A model generated the notes under the pieces. The model did no database searches. It saw only the letters and a program-made list of their open reading frames with translations, and was not told where the DNA came from. Positions 1 through 5,802 of a stretch of 7,478 bases of DNA are shown in pieces (positions within the stretch are counted from its first letter, which is position 1; each line of letters begins with the position of its first letter). This DNA is from Bacillota bacterium (GTDB lineage Bacteria; Bacillota; Clostridia; Peptostreptococcales; Anaerovoracaceae): assembly GCA_016281165.1 (NCBI GenBank), contig JAEEIC010000207.1, positions 1-7,478 on the forward strand. The letters are read 5' to 3'. Both the position numbers and the translations under genes were made by a program.

Positions 1-1
1 A

Positions 2-802
2 GCAAATGTAAATAAGACGGCTGAGGAGAGGCCGGGCAAGAGGCCCGGAGGCTTTTTCGCGTCCCGCTTCGTTCAGATGGCGGCGCTGACCCTCGTCCTG
101 GTTCTGTGCTTCTTCTCGGCGGCGCAGGTATACATCGGCGGATTGACCGCAAAGCAGCTGGTAAGATGGGGGCTTGAGAAAAAGGTGGTATTCCTCACCT
201 TTGACGACGGCCCGAGCAATTATACGGCGGAGCTTTTGGATATCCTCAAAAAATACGACGTAAAGGCGTCATTCTTCGTCACAGGCAGCGATGAAAACAG
301 CCTAGACCTGATCACTCGCGAGTATAAGGAAGGGCATACGATCGGAGTCCATTCCTTTACCCATGATTACGCCGCGATCTACTCGTCGGACGAAGCCTTC
401 TGGGACGACAACACTAAGATGAACGATATCATAGAAGAAAAGACCGGCATGAGGTCCCGGTTTATGAGATTCCCCGGAGGCGCTTCCAACCGCGTCAGCA
501 TGGACTACAACATCGGGATAATGACTCGGCTTGCCGGACAGGCCGCCGAAAGAGGTTTTGAGTACGTGGACTGGAACGCGACCGGGGACGATAGCGGAGG
601 AGCCGACAATCCCGCCGATGTATATAAGAATGCCATAGAGGGCATAGAAGAGAAGCCGGCAGCGGTAGTCCTTCTGCACGACACACATTCTTATACGCTG
701 GCGGCTGTAGAAGACATTATAGTCTACTGCCTGGATCACGGTTATTCCCTGCAGCCTCTGCGCAAAGGCTTTTTCGAGTGCCACCACAGGATAATGAACT
801 GA
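2..802 (+). CDS. Membrane-anchored polysaccharide deacetylase (NodB domain), 5' end probably outside window
   Basis: Carbohydrate esterase family 4 enzyme, expected to remove N-acetyl groups from a cell-wall or surface polysaccharide outside the membrane. Residues are counted from the ATG at 77. All NodB motifs are present: TFDDGP at 41-46 (catalytic base and metal Asp), HSFTH at 92-96 (two metal His), RFPGG at 131-135, DW at 165-166 and LHD at 200-202 (catalytic His). A hydrophobic segment at about 2-21 looks like an uncleaved signal anchor. The ATG at 77 has no ribosome binding site, and the frame is open back to position 2 with a basic, cytoplasmic-looking tail and no other ATG, GTG or TTG. 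The true start is therefore probably upstream of the window, with 77 as the fallback. The substrate (peptidoglycan GlcNAc or MurNAc, or another glycan) cannot be told. It is the only plus-strand gene and faces the decarboxylase operon. Confidence 0.88.
   Translation, partial: ANVNKTAEERPGKRPGGFFASRFVQMAALTLVLVLCFFSAAQVYIGGLTAKQLVRWGLEKKVVFLTFDDGPSNYTAELLDILKKYDVKASFFVTGSDENSLDLITREYKEGHTIGVHSFTHDYAAIYSSDEAFWDDNTKMNDIIEEKTGMRSRFMRFPGGASNRVSMDYNIGIMTRLAGQAAERGFEYVDWNATGDDSGGADNPADVYKNAIEGIEEKPAAVVLLHDTHSYTLAAVEDIIVYCLDHGYSLQPLRKGFFECHHRIMN
32..57 (+). terminator. Terminator-like hairpin inside the 5' reading frame of the deacetylase
   Basis: CCGGGC (32-37) and GCCCGG (43-48) form a perfect 6-bp GC stem with a 5-base loop. 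After four bases come five T's (53-57). This resembles an intrinsic terminator, but the deacetylase frame is open across it, so it may be coincidental or may be an attenuator. The gap between stem and T-run weakens the case for a terminator. Confidence 0.3.
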
Positions 803-862
803 CGCCGACAAAGCCCGGATCTTAAAGGCTCCGCCCGGCGGACCGTCTCTGATCGTAAAAAC

Positions 863-896
863 ATCCCCTCCGGATATCCGGAGGGGATTTCGTTTT
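863..896. terminator. Bidirectional intrinsic terminator between convergent genes
   Basis: Positions 863-888 are a 26-base perfect palindrome with 13-base arms (ATCCCCTCCGGAT and its complement). On the plus strand it is followed by TTCGTTTT. On the minus strand it is followed by GTTTTTACG, the complement of the A-run at 857-861. It sits 60 bases after the deacetylase stop and about 30 bases after the last operon gene, so it can end transcripts from both sides. Confidence 0.85.
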
Positions 897-917
897 GCTT
901 ATTGAGCAGCCGGAGCT

Positions 918-2339
918 TTACACCGGATAGGCCTTGTTCTTTTCGTCGGCGGCCTTGGTATCGATGCCGGTCTGCTGGGCTTCCCTGTACTTGAAGAAGT
1001 CGATGGCTACCTGGGGGAAGAGGGCGTAGCTGAGCACGTCTTCATCCTGCTGCTTGTAGGGAGCGATCTCCTTTTCGAGCCTGTCCAGTTCGGGCGGGAT
1101 CAGGTCGGCGGGACGGCAGGTGATGGGTTCCTCGCCGTTCAGAGCCTTCTTCTGCAGCTCCTTGTTGATGGGCATCGGGGTCTTGCCGTACTTGCCGGCG
1201 AGGACGTTCTTGGTCTCGCCGCTTATTACCTTGTAGCGCTCGCCCATCAGAACGTTGAGCACCGACTGGGTGCCGACGATCTGGGAGGAGGGAGTTACGA
1301 GGGGAGGCTCGCCCAGGTCTTTCCTGACCCTGGGGACTTCCTTGAGCACTTCGTAGTACTTGTCCTCGGCGTGCTGATCCTTCAGCTGGGACATCAGGTT
1401 GGAGAGCATGCCTCCGGGTACCTGGTACATGAGGGTCTTGATGTCGACGCCCAAAACCTTGGGGTTCATGAGGCCGGTCTCCAGAGCCTTGTCTCTGATA
1501 GGTCTGAAGTAATCGGCGATCTCCGCCAGCAGGTTCTGGTCCAGGCCGGTGTCCCAGGGGGTCGGCTTGAGCATTTCGACCAGGACCTCGGTGGGCGGCT
1601 GGCTGGTGCCCTGAGCCAGGGGGGACATGGCGGTATCGATGATATCGCAGCCCGCTTCGACGGCTTTGAGGTAGGTGGTGGTGGCGAGGCCCGCGGTGAA
1701 GTGGGAGTGGATGTCGATGGGGATATCCACGGTCTTCTTCAGCTCGCTGACCAGTTCATAGGTGGGATAGGGCAGCATCAGACCCGCCATATCCTTGAGG
1801 CAGAGGGAGTCGGCTCCCATGTCCTGGATGCGCCTTACGACGTCCTTCCAGTAATCCATGGTGTAGGCTTCGCCCAGGGAGTAGGAGAGAGCGATCTGAG
1901 CGTGGGCTCCTCCTTCTTTGATGGCCTTGACCGAGGTCTGGATGTTCCTCAGATCGTTGAAGGCGTCAAATACCCTGATTATATCGATGCCGTTGTCGAT
2001 GGACTTCTTTACGAAGTACTCCACCACGTCGTCGGCATAGTGTCTGTAGCCCAGCAGGTTCTGGCCTCTCAGCAGCATCTGCAGCTTGGTGTTCTTAAAG
2101 CCGTCCCTGAACTTTCTGAGTCTGTCCCAGGGGTCTTCCTTGAGGAAGCGCAGGCAGGCGTCGAAGGTTGCTCCGCCCCAGCATTCCACCGAGTAGTAGC
2201 CCACCTGGTCCATCTTGTCTACGATGGGGAGCATCTGCTCGGTTCCCAGTCTGGTTGCTATGAGGGACTGGGGTCCGTCTCTTAAGACGGTCTCGGTGAT
2301 CTTGACCGGTTTCTTAGTGATCTTATCCATATTCTCCAT
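918..2339 (-). CDS. oadA: Oxaloacetate decarboxylase alpha / pyruvate carboxyltransferase subunit (OadA/PycB/5S type), no biotin domain
   Basis: A 473-residue biotin-dependent carboxyltransferase that moves CO2 between a 2-oxoacid (oxaloacetate/pyruvate) and biotin on a separate carrier. The N-terminal TIM barrel is clear: LRDGPQS at 19-25, RGQNLLGYRHYADD at 91-104, RVFDAFND at 122-129, LKDMAG at 181-186 and IHSHFTAG at 210-217. By analogy with the 5S transcarboxylase subunit, D21, H211 and H213 hold the metal and K182 is the carbamylated lysine. The conserved C-terminal PYC/OADA region ends at about LSYALFPQVAIDFFKYR, with no linker or biotinyl domain after it. The start ATG at 2339 has GAGGAG six bases upstream. 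A longer in-frame extension to 2645 runs inside oadB and is not credible. It is the last gene of the operon, 11 bases after oadB. The usual RDxHQS motif reads RDGPQS (Pro at residue 23). Oxaloacetate or pyruvate specificity is known for the family, not proven here. Confidence 0.93.
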   Translation of the reverse strand: MENMDKITKKPVKITETVLRDGPQSLIATRLGTEQMLPIVDKMDQVGYYSVECWGGATFDACLRFLKEDPWDRLRKFRDGFKNTKLQMLLRGQNLLGYRHYADDVVEYFVKKSIDNGIDIIRVFDAFNDLRNIQTSVKAIKEGGAHAQIALSYSLGEAYTMDYWKDVVRRIQDMGADSLCLKDMAGLMLPYPTYELVSELKKTVDIPIDIHSHFTAGLATTTYLKAVEAGCDIIDTAMSPLAQGTSQPPTEVLVEMLKPTPWDTGLDQNLLAEIADYFRPIRDKALETGLMNPKVLGVDIKTLMYQVPGGMLSNLMSQLKDQHAEDKYYEVLKEVPRVRKDLGEPPLVTPSSQIVGTQSVLNVLMGERYKVISGETKNVLAGKYGKTPMPINKELQKKALNGEEPITCRPADLIPPELDRLEKEIAPYKQQDEDVLSYALFPQVAIDFFKYREAQQTGIDTKAADEKNKAYPV

Positions 2340-2345
2340 TGTATG

Positions 2346-2351
2346 CTCCTC
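2346..2351 (-). promoter_or_regulatory. Ribosome binding site fixing the oadA start
   Basis: The minus strand reads GAGGAG, six bases before the ATG at 2339, and touches the last base of the oadB stop codon. It decides against the much longer in-frame start at 2645 and suggests coupled translation of oadB and oadA. Confidence 0.8.
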
Positions 2352-3478
2352 TATTTTACTCCGAATATTGCCATGAACGTTCCTGCGGCGACTGCGGTGC
2401 CGATGACGCCGGCCACGTTGGGTCCCATGGCGTGCATGAGCAGGAAGTTGGTGGGATCGTATTCCGCACCGACCTTCTGGGAAACTCTGGCCGCCATGGG
2501 CACTGCCGATACGCCGGCGGAGCCGATGAGCGGATTGACCTTTCCGTGGGTGGCCTTGCACATGATCTTTCCGAAGATCACGCCTGCCGCGGTTCCGAAG
2601 GAGAAGGCCACCAGACCGAGGATGACGATCTTGATGGTGTCCCACTTAAGGAAGGCTTCGGCAGAGGTGGTGGCTCCCACAGAGGTGCCCAGAAGTATGA
2701 CGACGATATACATCAGAGCGTTGGAGGCGGTCTCGGTCAGCTGACGTACGACGCCGCATTCTCTGAACAGGTTGCCCAGCATCAGCATTCCGACCAGCGG
2801 AGCGGTAGAGGGCAGGATGGTGCATATTACGATGGTGACTATGATGGGGAAGAGTATCCTCTCCTTCTTGGAGACGGGACGCAGCTGCTCCATCTTGATC
2901 TTGCGCTCTTCCTCGGTGGTGAGGGCCTTCATGATGGGAGGCTGGATGATGGGTACCAGCGACATGTAGGAATAAGCCGCGACGGCGATGGGGCCCATCA
3001 GAGCGGTCTGGCCCAGCTTGGAGGCCAGGTAGATCGAGGTCGGGCCGTCGGCTCCGCCTATGATGGCGATGGCAGCGGCCGCCTTGTCGTTGAAGCCCAG
3101 GAACATGGCGCCCATATAGGCGGCGTATATTCCGAACTGGGCGGAAGCTCCCAGCAGGAAGCTCTTCGGATTTGCGATGAGGGGACCGAAGTCGGTCATC
3201 GCGCCTACACCCATGAAGATCAGGCACGGCAGTATCGCCCATTCATCCAGCTTGAAGAAGTAGTGGAGAAGGCCTCCCTCTTCCATGATCTGCGGATAAA
3301 TGTTGACCAGCAGCATGCCGAAGGATATGGGGACCAGCAGGAGCGGTTCATATCCCTTCGCAATGGCCAGGTAGAGGAAGAAGCAGGCTACTCCCACCAT
3401 GACCACATTGCCGATGGTCAGATTGCTGAACGCCGACTGACTCAACAGGTTGGCAAGGGTGTTAGAGATATATTCCAT
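2351..3478 (-). CDS. oadB: Na+-translocating decarboxylase beta subunit (OadB/MmdB/GcdB)
   Basis: A 375-residue polytopic membrane protein that releases CO2 from carboxybiotin and exports Na+ across the cytoplasmic membrane. The length matches the short MmdB/OadB form. Key residues align with those studied in Klebsiella OadB: GGADGPTS at 141-148 with D144 (D203 there), the YSY at 169-171 near Y229, and N315, G319, S324 and R331 in the segment NPLIGSAGVSAVPMAAR (N373, G377, S382, R389). Long hydrophobic helices run through the chain, with a charged cytoplasmic-looking stretch at about 185-207. The ATG at 3478 has GGAGGT four bases upstream. It lies 12 bases after the biotin carrier gene and 11 before oadA. 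The subunit is shared by oxaloacetate, methylmalonyl-CoA and glutaconyl-CoA decarboxylases, so it does not identify the substrate. All key residues are intact, so a working pump is expected. Confidence 0.96.
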   Translation of the reverse strand: MEYISNTLANLLSQSAFSNLTIGNVVMVGVACFFLYLAIAKGYEPLLLVPISFGMLLVNIYPQIMEEGGLLHYFFKLDEWAILPCLIFMGVGAMTDFGPLIANPKSFLLGASAQFGIYAAYMGAMFLGFNDKAAAAIAIIGGADGPTSIYLASKLGQTALMGPIAVAAYSYMSLVPIIQPPIMKALTTEEERKIKMEQLRPVSKKERILFPIIVTIVICTILPSTAPLVGMLMLGNLFRECGVVRQLTETASNALMYIVVILLGTSVGATTSAEAFLKWDTIKIVILGLVAFSFGTAAGVIFGKIMCKATHGKVNPLIGSAGVSAVPMAARVSQKVGAEYDPTNFLLMHAMGPNVAGVIGTAVAAGTFMAIFGVK

Positions 3479-3490
3479 CTGGACCTCCGT

Positions 3491-3883
3491 TTAGTTGAGG
3501 CTGGCTATGACTACGCCCGCTTCTACCATCTGGCCTTCGGTTACGTCTATGGAAGCGACGGTGCCGTCCTCGGTAGCGACCTGGGGGATCTCCATCTTCA
3601 TCGCTTCAAGGATGATCACGGTGTCGCCCTTCTTCACGGCGGTGCCGACGGGGGCTACGATCTTGAAGATCTTGCCCGCGGCGCCCGCGGTGATCTTGAC
3701 GGAGCCGGCTCCGGCTGCGGCCTTGGGAGCGGCGGGAGCGGCTGCCTTGGGTGCGGCTGCCTTGGGAGCGGCGGCTCTGGGAGCTGCCTTTACGGGAGCG
3801 GGGGCGGGAGCGGCCGATCCGTCGGCCTTCTCTACCTGTACCTCATAGGATACGCCGTTAACGGTCACGATATAGTTTTCCAT
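3491..3883 (-). CDS. Biotin carboxyl carrier subunit of the Na+ decarboxylase (MmdC/gamma-like)
   Basis: A 130-residue biotin carrier that shuttles CO2 between the carboxyltransferases and OadB. The N-terminus (MENYIVTVNGVSYEVQVEK) is the usual start of these carriers. An Ala/Pro/Lys flexible linker follows at about 24-60, then a biotinyl-lipoyl fold at about 61-130. The biotin site EAMKMEI spans 93-99 with K96 as the modified lysine, 34 residues from the C-terminus as is typical. The ATG at 3883 has AGGAGGA about eight bases upstream, lying inside the end of the preceding gene. It is the only biotin domain in the window, so both carboxyltransferases would have to share it. It needs a biotin protein ligase encoded elsewhere. 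The name (MmdC, GcdC or a detached OadA C-terminus) depends on the substrate, so no symbol is given. Confidence 0.95.
   Translation of the reverse strand: MENYIVTVNGVSYEVQVEKADGSAAPAPAPVKAAPRAAAPKAAAPKAAAPAAPKAAAGAGSVKITAGAAGKIFKIVAPVGTAVKKGDTVIILEAMKMEIPQVATEDGTVASIDVTEGQMVEAGVVIASLN
3738..3767. repeat. 15-bp tandem repeat coding the biotin carrier linker
   Basis: GCGGCTGCCTTGGG occurs at 3738-3751 and again at 3753-3766, a period of 15 bases or five codons. Partly matching copies lie on both sides. On the coding strand it gives repeated Pro-Lys-Ala-Ala-Ala units in the flexible linker, where copy number can change without breaking the frame. Confidence 0.7.
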
Positions 3884-3886
3884 TGA

Positions 3887-4198
3887 TCAATTCCTCCTTA
3901 TGCTGCGGACCACATATCCGCTGGGGTCTTCGCCTCTCGCGCTCATGCTCGCGTGCAGGGCGGCGGTGATTATTGCTGCTAAAAGCTCCTGATCGTCTTC
4001 CTCTTCTTCTTCGGGCTCAACGGCCGGCGCCGCCGGCTGGGGAGCGGGGGCCGCGGCCGCCGGAGCGGCCTTGGTCTGGGGCGCGATATATTTGAAGAGG
4101 CTTATGACGAAGGAGATGAATATCAGGACGACGAATACGGTGCCCATGCCGAGCAGGGTATTGAGGCCTGCAAGCTTCATTATCTCTCCTGTGCTCAT
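3887..4198 (-). CDS. OadG/MmdD-like small membrane subunit of the Na+ decarboxylase
   Basis: A 103-residue protein with one transmembrane helix at about residues 12-35, an Ala/Pro linker at 43-60, an acidic run (EEEEEDDQE) at 63-71, and a C-terminal segment ending GYVVRSIRRN. This is the typical layout of the OadG gamma / MmdD delta family, which anchors and assembles the carboxyltransferase on the membrane pump. The start at 4198 is preferred because AGGAGGA lies four bases upstream in the 13-base gap after the previous gene. An in-frame ATG at 4246 would overlap that gene and lacks support. The next gene (biotin carrier) starts 3 bases after the stop. No conserved metal-binding His cluster like that of OadG from Klebsiella is obvious, so it is nearer the MmdD type. 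Sequence conservation in this family is low, so the call rests on topology, the C-terminal motif and position. Confidence 0.88.
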   Translation of the reverse strand: MSTGEIMKLAGLNTLLGMGTVFVVLIFISFVISLFKYIAPQTKAAPAAAAPAPQPAAPAVEPEEEEEDDQELLAAIITAALHASMSARGEDPSGYVVRSIRRN

Positions 4199-4202
4199 GC
4201 CG

Positions 4203-4209
4203 TCCTCCT
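4203..4209 (-). promoter_or_regulatory. Ribosome binding site fixing the start of the OadG/MmdD-like gene
   Basis: AGGAGGA on the minus strand lies four bases before the ATG at 4198 and just after the upstream stop at 4212-4214. It supports the 103-residue product over the 119-residue reading starting at 4246. Confidence 0.8.
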
Positions 4210-4211
4210 GA

Positions 4212-5570
4212 CTAATACTCCGCGAGGAGCATCTCGAAGGCGCCAAGCACGGCCTTTCTGGTCTCGGCAGGATCTATGACCTTGTCGACGTAACCTCTGG
4301 CGAGGAAGGCCTCGAGTCCGGCCTTGCTCAGATACTCGGCCTTCTTCTCGTTCATGAGGCCCATCTTGTCCTCGGCCTTCTCGAGCTCGTCGGCGAAGAG
4401 GATCTTGACAGCCTGATCTTCAGGCATGACCTGGACCTGCGCTCCGTTCCAGGCGAACACGAACTCGGCTCCCAGAGCCTTGTTGTTCATGACGGAGAAA
4501 GCGGCGCCGACGGCCTTGCCGGTGATCAGGTTGATCTTGGGCATCTCGGCGTAGGCGAAGGCTCCGGCCAGATAAGCCGCTGCCTTGGGAAGGGTCTCTT
4601 CTTCACCCTTGGCGGCGGAGAAGCCGGAAGCGTTGGTGACGCTCAGCAGGGGGATATCGAAAGCGGTGCAGAAATCGACGAAGTCGGCCATCTTCTCGCA
4701 GGCCGCGGTGTCGAGCTTCTCTTCCTTGTTGGCGACGAAACCGACGACCTTGCCGTCCAGTCTCATGAAGCCGGTGAGGGCCGCCGCCTTCTTGGCCGCT
4801 CCTACCTCCAGATAGCTGCCTTCATCGGCGATCTGGATGAGCACGTCCTCGGGATCGGCGGGATCGGCGCAGGCGACCAGTCTGTTGAGGTCGTCTCCGC
4901 ATTCCTCTTCGGGGGCGTAGTCCTCGCAGGAGAGGGGCAGGTAGCCGTAAAGGGCCCTGATATATGCGCAGAGGGATTCCTCGGAGGCGTTCTCGTCGGC
5001 GACTTCGCCGGCGGGATCCTGCTTGAGGAACTTGTCGATGACGTTTCTCGCTCCGTCATACTCCCTGGCCGCGGGAACGTTGACGAAGACTCTGGCCTTG
5101 CCCTCTTCGGTGAGGACGAAGTCGGCCATGCCCGCCGCTACCGCCATGCCGCCGCCGCAGTTTCCGAATACCGCCGCGATCTGGGGGACCACTCCTCTGG
5201 CGTCGGACTGGGCCTTGTAGATCTTTCCGTAAGCGTGGAGAGCGTCCGCGCCTTCAGTGAGCCTCAAGCCGCTGCAGTCGATAAGGGCCAGGACCGGAGT
5301 GTTGGTCTTCATGGCCAGCTTGTAGGTGCGCAGGATCTTCTTGGCGTGCATCTCACCGAGACTGCCGCCCATGACGGCCGCATCCTGGCTGTAGACGTAG
5401 ACAGGACGACCGTCGATGGTGCCGAAGCCGGTCACCACGCCGTCAGAAGGAGCCTTGACCCCGCTGCTGAAGTCTGTACTGCGTGCCGTTACGCTCTCGC
5501 CAAGCTCCATGAAGCTTCCGGCATCCAGTATCAGCCCCAGGCGTCTGTAGGCCGATGTGTTGTTTGTCAT
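4212..5570 (-). CDS. Short, divergent acyl-CoA carboxyltransferase (12S/MmdA-like), first gene of the Na+ decarboxylase operon
   Basis: A 452-residue carboxyl_trans protein with two crotonase-like halves, expected to move CO2 between an acyl-CoA and biotin. The N-half has DGVVTGFGTIDGRPVYVYSQD (43-63), GGSLGEMHAKK (68-78), DCSGLRLTEGADAL (98-111) and GNCGGG (136-141). The C-half has TNASGFSAAKG (312-322), TGKAVGAAFSVM (350-361) and FVFAWNGAQVQVM (370-382). These line up with MmdA/PccB, but they differ at positions usually conserved there: NDSGGARIQEG is DCSGLRLTEG, and DVPGFLPG is TNASGFSAAKG. The N-terminus also lacks the lead-in helix with LTARER found in ~510-residue MmdA. The ATG at 5570 has GGAGG seven bases upstream. 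Short forms like this are, from memory, common beside OadG and OadB genes in Clostridia. The substrate (methylmalonyl-, malonyl-, glutaconyl-CoA or other) cannot be assigned. Confidence 0.9.
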   Translation of the reverse strand: MTNNTSAYRRLGLILDAGSFMELGESVTARSTDFSSGVKAPSDGVVTGFGTIDGRPVYVYSQDAAVMGGSLGEMHAKKILRTYKLAMKTNTPVLALIDCSGLRLTEGADALHAYGKIYKAQSDARGVVPQIAAVFGNCGGGMAVAAGMADFVLTEEGKARVFVNVPAAREYDGARNVIDKFLKQDPAGEVADENASEESLCAYIRALYGYLPLSCEDYAPEEECGDDLNRLVACADPADPEDVLIQIADEGSYLEVGAAKKAAALTGFMRLDGKVVGFVANKEEKLDTAACEKMADFVDFCTAFDIPLLSVTNASGFSAAKGEEETLPKAAAYLAGAFAYAEMPKINLITGKAVGAAFSVMNNKALGAEFVFAWNGAQVQVMPEDQAVKILFADELEKAEDKMGLMNEKKAEYLSKAGLEAFLARGYVDKVIDPAETRKAVLGAFEMLLAEY

Positions 5571-5632
5571 GTTGTTTCCTCCGTATCTTCTTTGATATTA
5601 AGATGACAATTGAACATATATAAGCGAACTAT

Positions 5633-5662
5633 AATATATCATATAAATTTTGAAGCGTTCAA
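5633..5662 (-). promoter_or_regulatory. Probable promoter of the Na+ decarboxylase operon
   Basis: The minus strand reads TTGAAC (5657-5662) and, after 18 bases, TATATT (5633-5638), within an AT-rich stretch. Transcription would begin near 5625, giving a leader of about 55 bases before the ATG at 5570. No strong hairpin or riboswitch-like structure is evident in that leader. Overlapping TA-rich hexamers make the exact -10 uncertain. Confidence 0.55.
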
Positions 5663-5664
5663 AA
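5648..5664. promoter_or_regulatory. Possible operator: inverted repeat over the -35 region
   Basis: TTTTGAA (5648-5654) and TTCAAAA (5658-5664) are perfect inverted arms around a 3-base centre GCG. The right arm covers the -35 hexamer of the operon promoter. A dimeric repressor bound here would block the promoter. The regulator is unknown and no regulator gene is adjacent. Confidence 0.35.
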
Positions 5665-5746
5665 GATTTTGCCGGCGCATCAATTCCGTATAAATCGATA
5701 GGAAAACAGGATATCTTCGTAAATATCAGCGATCAAACATCTTTTT

Positions 5747-5763
5747 TCCGCAGATCCTGCGGA
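5747..5763. repeat. Short perfect inverted repeat in the AT-rich gap
   Basis: TCCGCAG (5747-5753) and CTGCGGA (5757-5763) are perfect 7-bp arms around ATC. The T-run at 5742-5747 lies on the plus-strand 5' side, so on the minus strand the hairpin is followed by A's. It therefore does not fit a terminator of the DJ-1-like gene. Its role is unknown; it may be a protein-binding site. Confidence 0.35.
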
Positions 5764-5802
5764 TATCGAGCGCTCCGTGCTAAAAAATCCTCCGAAATTT
5801 CT

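Noticed and set aside
1371..2285. Plus-strand open frame (304 codons) opposite oadA
   Set aside because: It is a mirror frame of a conserved enzyme gene in GC-rich DNA, with no ribosome binding site or recognisable domain.
2340..2645. In-frame N-terminal extension of oadA to 2645
   Set aside because: The added residues are the antisense-like, Arg/His/Gly-rich shadow of oadB. The ATG at 2339 has a good ribosome binding site and begins at the usual N-terminus of the family.
3687..3826. GC-rich repetitive tract as a mobile or CRISPR-like repeat
   Set aside because: It is in frame and encodes the Ala/Pro/Lys linker of the biotin carrier. There are no spacers or terminal repeats.
2339..3886. Long plus-strand open frame (515 codons) opposite oadB and the biotin carrier
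   Set aside because: It is the complement of two well-supported genes. Its Gly/His/Asp-rich composition resembles no protein family and its start overlaps the oadA start without a ribosome binding site.
4199..4246. ATG at 4246 as start of the OadG/MmdD-like gene
   Set aside because: It would overlap the upstream gene by 35 bases and add a Ser/Arg-rich tail before the membrane helix. The ATG at 4198 has an ideal ribosome binding site.
5780..5802. T-run after the DJ-1/PfpI stop as an intrinsic terminator
   Set aside because: Six T's follow on the minus strand, but the preceding sequence forms only a short A/U stem, so no stable hairpin supports it.
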